From: Neisseria lactamica
GTDB taxonomy: Bacteria; Pseudomonadota; Gammaproteobacteria; Burkholderiales; Neisseriaceae
NCBI GenBank assembly: GCA_001067655.1
Contig: JUNU01000166.1
Coordinates: 1 to 11,760 of the forward strand
Length of the DNA stretch: 11,760 nt
Direction: 5' to 3'
Made by a program: the position numbers and the translations under genes
Shown here: piece by piece, positions 6,025-11,760 of the stretch
How positions within the stretch are numbered: position 1 is the stretch's first letter
Layout: each line of letters begins with the position of its first letter
Notes under the pieces: generated by a model
The model's input: the letters and a program-made list of their open reading frames with translations, nothing else
What the model was told of the DNA's origin: nothing
The model's database searches: none

Positions 6025-6038
6025 TTGATTCAAATCAA
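6025..6038 (-). promoter_or_regulatory. FNR box (exact TTGAT-N4-ATCAA)
   Basis: The minus strand reads TTGATTTGAATCAA, all ten specified bases of the FNR consensus. Its centre (6031.5) is 28 nt upstream of the first base of TATAAT, and 41.5 nt from a start at 5990, the classic class II activating position. FNR is the oxygen-labile iron-sulphur activator, so the promoter should be on when oxygen is scarce. Confidence 0.88.
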
Positions 6039-6170
6039 GTCTGAGGGTTATTTATTGAATAAATTTTAAAGATAGGTTCTATTAATTGAAACAGAGGCAA
6101 ATTGAAGGCAATTCATCTATTTTTATTTTAGATTGTGAACAAAATCCGTGCATTCTGACGAAAATTCCTC
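6039..6170. other. AT-rich spacer between the sRNA promoter and tRNA-Pro
   Basis: About 130 bp with no open frame of note, no repeat and no clear hairpin. It separates the minus-strand FNR promoter from the plus-strand tRNA promoter and may hold upstream activator or AT-rich promoter elements for either; nothing specific can be named. Confidence 0.5.
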
Positions 6171-6176
6171 TATAAT
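6171..6176 (+). promoter_or_regulatory. -10 box of the tRNA-Pro promoter
   Basis: A perfect TATAAT lies 11 bp before the tRNA's first base, leaving a very short leader. I see no convincing -35 hexamer at the normal distance. Confidence 0.55.
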
Positions 6177-6187
6177 GCCTGTTCATT

Positions 6188-6264
<77 letters not shown>

Positions 6265-6270
6265 AATATA

Positions 6271-6308
6271 AAAACCTGCTTTGATTGCATGATCAAAGCA
6301 GGTTTTTT
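6271..6308 (+). terminator. tRNA-Pro terminator
   Basis: AACCTGCTTTGAT (6273-6285) pairs with ATCAAAGCAGGTT (6292-6304) around a 6-nt loop, and the stem runs into a TTTTTT tract. It sits 6 nt after the CCA end of the tRNA. Confidence 0.93.
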
Positions 6309-6487
6309 CATATCGTAGATTCGAGTATGGACACTGCAATTTTAACAAGGTAGAAAATGACAGTGGATTGCCGGTGTATCCAGCTATATCCTCTGTTTTG
6401 TTTTCAGACGACCTTCATATGTATGGTTATCCTCTAAAAAATACAAATTTACTAGATATATTCACTATACTGTTTTTTGATATTCAG
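6309..6487. repeat. Gene-free leader of the transporter with one DUS (6403-6414)
   Basis: No supported open frame. The only recognised element is a minus-strand DUS, complement AGGTCGTCTGAA, at 6403-6414. A TATACT at 6466-6471 resembles a -10 box but lacks a -35 partner. The rest is AT-rich with no visible structure. Confidence 0.75.
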
Positions 6488-6517
6488 TTAAGAACCGTTA
6501 ATCCGTTCGCGTATAAT
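6488..6517 (+). promoter_or_regulatory. Promoter of the NSS-family transporter gene
   Basis: TTAAGA (6488-6493, 4 of 6 to the -35 consensus) and a perfect TATAAT (6512-6517) are 18 bp apart, placing the transcript start near 6524 and leaving a leader of about 27 nt before ATG 6551. Confidence 0.6.
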
Positions 6518-6550
6518 TTCAAGTTTTCTCAATAAGGCAGATGGTGTTTT

Positions 6551-7915
6551 ATGTCTTCCAAACAACCCCGTCAAACTTGGTCCAACCGTTTGACTTATAT
6601 CCTTACCGTTGCCGGCGCGACTGTCGGTTTCGGTGCGACGTGGCGTTTCCCGTATTTGGTCGGTGAAAACGGCGGCGGCGCGTATGTGTTTTTATTCTGT
6701 ATCGCCATGTTTGTTATCGGTATTCCGATGATTTTGGTGGAAAACGTCATCGGACGGCGCAAAGGTGTGAACGCGCTGGACGCGTTCGGCGGCTCGTTGA
6801 ACGGCAAACCTGTCGCCAAAATTTGGAAACTGGTCGGCTGGATGGGCTTGCTCGGCTCTTTCGGCATTATGGCGTATTACATGGTGCTCGGTGGCTGGGT
6901 AATCAGCTATATCGTTAATATTATTAGCGGAAATCTGAATATTTCCAGCCCTGTCAGCGGCGAAATAACGAAAAGCTTCTTTACCGAACACATCGAAAAC
7001 AGTCCTTGGGAAATTGCGTTTTATACGCTGCTGTTTGTGGCGGTGAACCAATGGATTTTGGTCAAAGGTGTTATCGGCGGTATTGAAAAAGCGGCGAAAT
7101 ACCTGATGCCGCTGCTGTTTTTGTTCCTGATTGCCATGGTCGTGCGCAACGTTACCCTGCCGGGCGCGATGGAGGGAATTACGTTTTATCTGAAACCTGA
7201 TTTCAGCAAGATTACCGCCAAACTTTTCGTCTTCGTTTTGGGACAGGTATTTTTCGCCCTGAGCTTAGGGTTCGGCGTGATGATTACCTTGTCCAGCTAT
7301 CTGGATAAAAATGAAAATCTGGTGCAAACCGCAGTCATTACGGCAATTACCAATACCATCATCGCCGTACTGGCGGGCTTTATGATTTTCCCGTCGCTCT
7401 TCAGCTTCGGTGTTGCGCCCAATTCCGGTCCGACTTTGGTTTTCCAAAGCCTGCCGATTGTGTTCTCGAATATGTGGGCTGGACCTGTGTTCGCTGTGAT
7501 TTTCTTTTCTCTGCTTCTGATTGCCGCATTGACGACTTCGCTGACGATTTATGAAGTGTTGATTACGACCATTCAGGAAAAAACCAAAATCCGCCGTACC
7601 GCCGCGATTACGATTGTATTGGCTGCCATCTTCATTTTCGGCAACATCCCGTCCATTCTGAGCTATGGCCCGTGGAAAGACGTTTCCGTGTTCGGCAAAA
7701 ATATTTTTGATGCCTTTGACTACATCAGCGGCAATATCTTGTTTATGCTGACCGCGCTCGGCTCCGCGTTGTTTGTCGGTTTTGTGATGAAGGACGAAGC
7801 GAAGGACGAATTGCTTTATAAAGGCAACCATACGACGGTCAATATTTGGTTTGCTTATGTGAAATACCTTGTGCCGTTGGTGATTTTGCTGATTTTTGTC
7901 AGCAACCTGTTGTAA
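6551..7915 (+). CDS. Sodium:neurotransmitter symporter (NSS/SNF) family transporter
   Basis: A 454-residue inner-membrane protein with about eleven hydrophobic segments and the LeuT fold. Family hallmarks are the TM1 stretch GFGATWRFPYLVGENGGGAY (26-45), the unwound TM6 segment FFALSLGFGVMI (234-245), and the TM8 segment AALTTS (325-330). Relatives take up amino acids driven by sodium; the substrate here is not readable. Against LeuT (numbering from memory), the Na2-site hydroxyls seem kept (Thr328, Thr329), but the Na1 side-chain ligands are changed: LeuT Asn27 is Ala29, Thr254 is Ala236, and Asn286 aligns with Thr267. This suggests altered ion coupling. The start ATG has a distant AAGG (6534-6537), so translation may be modest. 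The gene stands alone, with its own promoter and terminator. Confidence 0.93.
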   Translation: MSSKQPRQTWSNRLTYILTVAGATVGFGATWRFPYLVGENGGGAYVFLFCIAMFVIGIPMILVENVIGRRKGVNALDAFGGSLNGKPVAKIWKLVGWMGLLGSFGIMAYYMVLGGWVISYIVNIISGNLNISSPVSGEITKSFFTEHIENSPWEIAFYTLLFVAVNQWILVKGVIGGIEKAAKYLMPLLFLFLIAMVVRNVTLPGAMEGITFYLKPDFSKITAKLFVFVLGQVFFALSLGFGVMITLSSYLDKNENLVQTAVITAITNTIIAVLAGFMIFPSLFSFGVAPNSGPTLVFQSLPIVFSNMWAGPVFAVIFFSLLLIAALTTSLTIYEVLITTIQEKTKIRRTAAITIVLAAIFIFGNIPSILSYGPWKDVSVFGKNIFDAFDYISGNILFMLTALGSALFVGFVMKDEAKDELLYKGNHTTVNIWFAYVKYLVPLVILLIFVSNLL

Positions 7916-7924
7916 TGGCATACA

Positions 7925-7936
7925 AGGTCGTCTGAA
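7925..7936 (+). repeat. DUS after the transporter gene
   Basis: Exact AGGTCGTCTGAA, 9 bp after the transporter stop. It has no inverted partner and is not part of the nearby terminator. Confidence 0.92.
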
Positions 7937-7970
7937 AATTTGAAACTGCCGAAATTCTCGGCGTAGTTAT

Positions 7971-8009
7971 AAAAGCCGGGTTCTGTAAATAACAGAGCCC
8001 GGCTTTTTT
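7971..8009 (+). terminator. Transporter gene terminator
   Basis: AAAAGCCGGG (7971-7980) pairs with CCCGGCTTTT, and the inner TTCTGT/ACAGAG extends the stem with one T-G pair around an AAATA loop. A run of T's follows to 8009. This is a strong stem unrelated to DUS; its A-rich 5' arm means it could also act on the other strand. Confidence 0.93.
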
Positions 8010-8284
8010 TATTTTAAACTGCATCGAGCGCGATTTTTTTTGCGTTCAGATATCTGTAAAGGGGTAAGTGTATTATGTATGCATACATGATAAAGTGGTG
8101 TTTGCGTGGTTGAAAAGACCAGTCTGTATAGAGAAACTTAGAAGAAGGGGTCGTCTGAAACGGAGGATTATTACATTAGGTTTACGGTTGCTTAAATCTA
8201 CAAAGTTGGCTGCTTGTGATAAAGTTACGTTTGATTATGGCCGTATGAATTCTGATGCGGCTTTTTTGTACACAAAGGATTGTT
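8010..8284. other. Leader region of the TPR gene with two palindromes and a DUS
   Basis: No convincing protein gene. It holds a 10-bp perfect palindrome CAGATATCTG (8047-8056) and a 14-bp perfect palindrome ATGTATGCATACAT (8075-8088) whose centres are 30 bp apart, possible operator sites. A plus-strand DUS core GTCGTCTGAA lies at 8150-8159 (12-mer GGGTCGTCTGAA). A TG-N-GATAAA at 8215-8223 resembles an extended -10 box for the TPR gene, but without a clear -35; I rate that weak. Confidence 0.55.
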
Positions 8285-10168
8285 ATGTTGCTGTCCCCAA
8301 CCCGCGCCCGCACGATTGCCGCTGCGATCATGATGTTGTTTGCGGTGCAAGTTTCTGCCGCCAGACAGGATAATGCCGTCGAGGTGAAAACACCTAAAGA
8401 CGTGAAACAGATTATTCAAAAGAGAAACCGCTTTACGCCTGACGAATTCAAGGCCGAGCAGGCTCGCCGTGTGAATATACAAAACCGTGCAAATCAGATA
8501 TTTACCTTGTTGAGCGGTGAAATACTGCTGCAAAAAGGTGATGCCGGTACGGCGTTGGCAACATATATGATGATGTTGAACAATACCAAATCGCCTGAAG
8601 TGGCGGAACGTGCTTTGGAAATGGCGGTTTCGCTTAATGCGTTCCAACAGGCGGAAATGATTTATCAAAAATGGCGTGAAATCGAACCTGTCCCGGGTAA
8701 TGCGCAAAAACGTATGACCTGGTTGCGCAATATCTTGTTAGGGCAGGGCGATAAGACCTTGAATGGTTTAGATGATATTTTGGCCAATGCCAGCGAAGAG
8801 CAGAATCAGCGTATTTTCCTGCTGTTGGCTCAAGCGGCAATCCAGCAGCCGGGGTTGGCAGAGAAAGCTTCGTCACAAGTTCACAAAGAAGCTTTGAAAT
8901 ATAAAGATTTGCCCGAGGCTGCGATTGCCGATGTGATTTTCAGCGCGCAAGGCGGTAAAAAGAAGCATGCCATTGCGGCATTGCAACGTTTGGCAGGGCT
9001 TGATGCAGAGATGTTGCCACCGACTTTACTGACTTTGCGGCTGATGGCGCAACGCAGTCCCGAGATATTAAATGGCTTTTTCGATCAAACCGATACGCGC
9101 AATCTTTCGCCCGTATGGCAGGAGTTGGAAATCGTTAATCTGATTTCCAATAAGCAAAACGACAAAGCCTATGCGCGCCTGCGTACGCTGTTGGAAAATA
9201 ATCCGAATCCCGACCTGTATATTCAGGCGGCGTTGTTGGCAAACAATCGCAAAGACGATATTTCGACAATCATCAATTATTTAGATAAAGCGTATAACAT
9301 CGGAACAAGCGAGCAGCAAAGCCGTGCCGCTCTGATTGGTGCGATGGCTTATGCCGATGTTAAGGACTATCCCAAAGCCAAACAATGGCTCGCCAAAGTG
9401 GTTGCCCCCAGTTATGTTTTTGATAAAGCAGTTTTCGGTGCTTCATTAGAGGCCGAACAAGGAAACGGTAAGGCAGCCTTAGCGGAGGCGCGTAGGGCGC
9501 AAAGCCTGCCCGAGCAGGAAGGGCGTTACTTCGGCAGTAAGGAATTGCAACGGGTTACCCTGTTTGCTTTGTCCAAACACGATAATTTGCAAGAAGCTTT
9601 GTCCGAGCTGAATAAAATGTTACCCAAGATAAGCCGGCAGCCGGATGCAGCGGAGCAGTTGCCTGATGCTTTGTACCAACGCGCTATGATTTATGACCGT
9701 ATGGGCGATCAGGGTAAAGCCATTGCCGATTTGCGCCGCGTAGTCGAATTGGCGCCGGATAACGCCAACGGTTTGAATGCTTTGGGCTATATCTTGCTTT
9801 CTCCGACCAAGGAGCATTTAGACGAAGCCTTCAAATTGATTCAGGCTGCTTATCAGATTGAACCGGAAAACCCTGCCATCAACGATAGTTTGGGCTGGGC
9901 GTATTTCCTGAAAGACGATGTGCAAACCGCATTGCCTTATTTGCAATATGCGTTTGAAAAATATCCTGATGCAGAAGTTGCCGCACACTTGGGCGAAGCA
10001 TTGTGGGCATCTGGAGATCAGGAAAAAGCCAAAAAAATATGGACGGACAGCCTGAAGGGTGAAGGCGATATGAAAATATTGCGGGAAACCATGAAGCGTT
10101 TCGGCGTAGAGGCTGCTCCTAAACCAACGAAAAAAGCCCAATCTGGACGTTCCGTAAAAACGAAATAA
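8285..10168 (+). CDS. Exported tetratricopeptide-repeat protein upstream of lolB
   Basis: A 627-residue protein with a Sec-type signal peptide (basic start, hydrophobic residues about 11-24, likely cut after VSA at 25). A long helical region follows, with TPR-type repeats clearest near the C terminus: about residues 460-495 (ALYQRAMIYDRMGDQGKAIA), 496-532 (ANGLNALGYIL) and 533-600 (INDSLGWAYFLKDDVQTALP, then AAHLGEALWASGDQEKA). The tail is basic and lysine-rich. TPR proteins are binding scaffolds; the location would be periplasm or the inner face of the outer membrane. No lipobox is seen. A similar TPR gene precedes lolB-ispE in Pseudomonas, so a role in envelope biogenesis is a fair guess but is not shown. 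I chose ATG 8285 over the in-frame ATG 8255 because AAAGGAT (8274-8280) is well placed and gives a clean signal peptide. Confidence 0.88.
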   Translation: MLLSPTRARTIAAAIMMLFAVQVSAARQDNAVEVKTPKDVKQIIQKRNRFTPDEFKAEQARRVNIQNRANQIFTLLSGEILLQKGDAGTALATYMMMLNNTKSPEVAERALEMAVSLNAFQQAEMIYQKWREIEPVPGNAQKRMTWLRNILLGQGDKTLNGLDDILANASEEQNQRIFLLLAQAAIQQPGLAEKASSQVHKEALKYKDLPEAAIADVIFSAQGGKKKHAIAALQRLAGLDAEMLPPTLLTLRLMAQRSPEILNGFFDQTDTRNLSPVWQELEIVNLISNKQNDKAYARLRTLLENNPNPDLYIQAALLANNRKDDISTIINYLDKAYNIGTSEQQSRAALIGAMAYADVKDYPKAKQWLAKVVAPSYVFDKAVFGASLEAEQGNGKAALAEARRAQSLPEQEGRYFGSKELQRVTLFALSKHDNLQEALSELNKMLPKISRQPDAAEQLPDALYQRAMIYDRMGDQGKAIADLRRVVELAPDNANGLNALGYILLSPTKEHLDEAFKLIQAAYQIEPENPAINDSLGWAYFLKDDVQTALPYLQYAFEKYPDAEVAAHLGEALWASGDQEKAKKIWTDSLKGEGDMKILRETMKRFGVEAAPKPTKKAQSGRSVKTK

Positions 10169-10174
10169 TGAAAG

Positions 10175-10235
10175 GGGTCGTCTGAAAACAAGGCTTTGGA
10201 AGAAGCTGGGATGATAGACAGTTTTCAGACGACCT
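10175..10235. repeat. Inverted DUS pair between the TPR gene and lolB
   Basis: GGTCGTCTGAAAAC (10176-10189) pairs exactly with GTTTTCAGACGACC (10221-10234), a 14-bp stem with a 31-nt loop. The plus copy is a 10-base core (10177-10186), the minus copy a full 12-mer (10224-10235). Only three T's follow, and the lolB ribosome binding site GGGGAG begins 3 nt later, so it may weaken read-through into lolB or alter its translation rather than end transcription fully. Confidence 0.82.
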
Positions 10236-10248
10236 TTGGGGAGTATTT

Positions 10249-10839
10249 ATGAAATTACAAACCATTGTATCTATTGCAACACTGACTTTGCTTGCCGCTT
10301 GTGTGCATCCTAATTTGTCTCAACAAAATGATTGGAAGCCGGCAGAGAATGTCAATGATTTTACTGCAGACGGAAGATTGGCAGTAAAAGTCGAAGAAAA
10401 AGGCTCTTACGCCAATTTTGACTGGTCCTATCAAAATCAAGTCCAAACCATTAGCGTCAATACACCTTTGGGCAGTACGGTCGGACAGTTATGTAAAGAC
10501 AATCAAGGCGTATTGGCTGTAGACAGTAAAGGACGAGTGTATCAGGCGGAAACAGCAGAAGAGCTCAGCAACAAACTTTTGGGCTATGAGTTGCCTGTTC
10601 AATATCTGCATATTTGGGCGGATGGCAAACGCGTTGCCAATGCGCCATATCGATTGTTGCCCGATGGCCGTTTGGAACAATTTGATTGGACTATTACGCG
10701 CAGCACCAATAGCGAAGGCAAGCCGAAAATCCTTCAATTGGAAAATGCCAAATTAAATGTCCGTCTGGTGTTTGACGAAGTCAACCATGAACCTGCTGCC
10801 AGTGATCAGACGCAATGTGCAGCCCGCCTTAAAAAATAA
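10249..10839 (+). CDS. lolB: Outer-membrane lipoprotein receptor LolB
   Basis: A 196-residue lipoprotein that receives lipoproteins from the periplasmic carrier LolA and inserts them into the inner leaflet of the outer membrane. The signal peptide ends in the lipobox LAAC with Cys18 as the lipidated residue; the residues after it (Val-His-Pro) carry no Asp at +2, consistent with outer-membrane sorting. The rest fits the small LolB beta-barrel-like fold, including ADGRLAVKVEEKGSYANFDW and the C-terminal ENAKLNVRLVFDEV strand region. Identification leans on length, lipobox and position directly before ispE, the order seen in many beta/gammaproteobacteria. GGGGAG at 10238-10243 is the ribosome binding site. 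ispE starts 14 bp after the stop with no terminator between, so the two are co-transcribed. Confidence 0.92.
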   Translation: MKLQTIVSIATLTLLAACVHPNLSQQNDWKPAENVNDFTADGRLAVKVEEKGSYANFDWSYQNQVQTISVNTPLGSTVGQLCKDNQGVLAVDSKGRVYQAETAEELSNKLLGYELPVQYLHIWADGKRVANAPYRLLPDGRLEQFDWTITRSTNSEGKPKILQLENAKLNVRLVFDEVNHEPAASDQTQCAARLKK

Positions 10840-10853
10840 AAAAAGAGCTTGAT

Positions 10854-11702
10854 ATGGATATTCCTGCCGACGCTCAAGCCTTTCCCGCGCCTGCTAAGTT
10901 GAATCTTGATTTGCGTATTACGGGCAGAAGGGATGACGGATATCATAATTTAGAAAGTATTTTTTGCCTTATCGGGCTGTATGATACTGTTTACCTGAAG
11001 CCACGAGACGATAAAAAGATTATTCTGCATAATCCGACCGAAGGTATTTCCTACGAGCAAGATTTGGCTTATCGTGCCGCACTTAGCTTGCAGCAACATA
11101 CCGGTTCCTGTCGTGGTGTGGAAATCTGGTTGGAGAAAAAGATTCCGACAGGGGGAGGATTGGGCGGAGGCAGCTCCGATGCGGCAACCGTGTTAACCGT
11201 ATTAAATCAATGGTGGCAATGTCGGCTGACAAGGCAGGAGTTGATTGATTTGGCGGTCGGTTTGGGTGCGGATGTGCCGTTTTTTGTTTTTGGGCAAAGT
11301 GCTTTTGCACGAGGAATCGGTGAGCAATTAGTCAAAATAGAAATTCCTAAACAATGGTATGTGATAGTCAAACCGTCGGTACATGTTTCTACTGCTAAAA
11401 TTTTCTCACATGAGAACTTGACACGAAATTCCAAACCAAGCATAATGCCGACTTTCCAATCTTTGCAGCCGTTTAGAAATGATATACAGGCTGTTGTTTT
11501 TCAGGAATATCCTGAGGTTTGGAAAGTTTATTGTAAATTATCCGAATATGGTTCTGCGCTAATGACAGGATCTGGAGCATGTATATTTCTCTCTACGGAT
11601 AGTCAGCAAGAAGCAAACAATATATACCAACAAGTTTCACAATCATATGAAGCATATTGTGTTGAAGGTTTAGACGTTCATCCTTTGTTTCAAATGATTT
11701 GA
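10854..11702 (+). CDS. ispE: 4-diphosphocytidyl-2-C-methyl-D-erythritol kinase
   Basis: Cytoplasmic GHMP-family kinase that phosphorylates CDP-ME in the methylerythritol phosphate route to isoprenoid precursors. The 282-residue length is typical. Motifs seen are PAPAKLNLDL at the start (11-20, with the conserved Lys15), the ATP-binding glycine loop PTGGGLGGGSSDAA (98-111), the catalytic region GLGADVPFFVFG (137-148, Asp140), and the third motif MTGSGACIF (237-245). It follows lolB closely and is followed 6 nt after its stop by tRNA-Gln. In related genomes prs comes next; it would lie beyond the right edge. AGAG at 10844-10847 is a weak ribosome binding site for ATG 10854. The last third is visibly richer in A and T than the first. 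Confidence 0.96.
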   Translation: MDIPADAQAFPAPAKLNLDLRITGRRDDGYHNLESIFCLIGLYDTVYLKPRDDKKIILHNPTEGISYEQDLAYRAALSLQQHTGSCRGVEIWLEKKIPTGGGLGGGSSDAATVLTVLNQWWQCRLTRQELIDLAVGLGADVPFFVFGQSAFARGIGEQLVKIEIPKQWYVIVKPSVHVSTAKIFSHENLTRNSKPSIMPTFQSLQPFRNDIQAVVFQEYPEVWKVYCKLSEYGSALMTGSGACIFLSTDSQQEANNIYQQVSQSYEAYCVEGLDVHPLFQMI

Positions 11703-11708
11703 TAAAGT

Positions 11709-11760
11709 TGGGGAGTCGTCAAGCGGTTAAGACACTGGATTTTGATTCCAGCATGCGAAG
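11709..11760 (+). tRNA. tRNA-Gln (anticodon TTG), partial at the window edge
   Basis: TGGGGAGTCGTCAAGCGGTT matches the start of bacterial tRNA-Gln. The D-arm is followed by anticodon stem CTGGA/TCCAG (11735-11739, 11747-11751) with loop TTTTGAT and anticodon TTG at 11742-11744, which reads CAA (and CAG by wobble). The T-arm and 3' acceptor strand are cut off. It begins 6 nt after the ispE stop, with no promoter visible in the gap. Confidence 0.93.

Noticed and set aside
6456..6469. Short similarity to a Correia terminal repeat (ATTCACTATA)
   Set aside because: Only about ten bases match and there is no second end or core; better explained as AT-rich leader with a -10-like TATACT.
8255..8284. 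Upstream in-frame ATG for the TPR protein (10 extra residues)
   Set aside because: No Shine-Dalgarno in front, and it would spoil the signal peptide; ATG 8285 has AAAGGAT at good spacing.
8068..8373. 101-codon open frame upstream of and overlapping the TPR gene start
   Set aside because: No ribosome binding site, it runs through a DUS, has no recognisable domain, and overlaps the well-supported TPR gene in another frame.

Overview
The window is chromosomal DNA from a Neisseria species. The evidence is a dense set of Neisserial DNA uptake sequences (DUS), a Correia-type repeat at the left edge, and a full set of Neisseria-like core genes. The DUS dialect is almost entirely AGGTCGTCTGAA (9 exact 12-mers and 5 further copies matching only the 10-base core GTCGTCTGAA). 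From memory this is the 'AG-mucDUS' of the N. mucosa / N. sicca / N. macacae group, not the meningococcal/gonococcal ATGCCGTCTGAA. The species call is an inference; the genus is secure.

Layout. (1) 1-84: end of a Correia repeat enclosed element (CREE), touching the stop codon of a minus-strand LytS/AlgZ-type histidine kinase (85-1125). (2) 1203-2582: argH, divergent from the kinase. The argH/algZ pairing is also seen in Pseudomonas. (3) 2583-2848: a convergent spacer with two DUS inverted pairs acting as terminators, one facing argH and one facing glnD. (4) 2849-5779, minus strand: an XRE-family regulator followed by glnD, probably an operon. (5) 5780-6187: no protein gene, but the minus strand carries a complete small-RNA unit: an exact FNR box centred at -41.5, a TATAAT -10 box, an RNA of about 140 nt with an anti-Shine-Dalgarno stretch, and a hairpin terminator with nine T's. 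I call it an AniS/FnrS-like, oxygen-regulated sRNA. (6) 6188-6264: tRNA-Pro(CGG) with its own terminator. (7) 6551-7915: a sodium:neurotransmitter-symporter-family (NSS) transporter that seems to lack the side-chain ligands of the Na1 site. (8) 8285-11702: a secreted TPR protein, lolB and ispE, in the order shared with other beta/gammaproteobacteria. (9) 11709 to the right edge: the start of tRNA-Gln(TTG).

How the parts fit. Most genes are housekeeping: arginine synthesis (argH), nitrogen status signalling (glnD), lipoprotein insertion in the outer membrane (lolB) and isoprenoid precursor synthesis (ispE). The regulatory layer is the more interesting part: a membrane kinase whose partner is not in view, an uncharacterised HTH protein ahead of glnD, and an FNR-type sRNA upstream of that pair on the same strand. 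DUS copies serve as transcription terminators and also lie inside coding sequence (glnD, argH and the last codons of the XRE gene).
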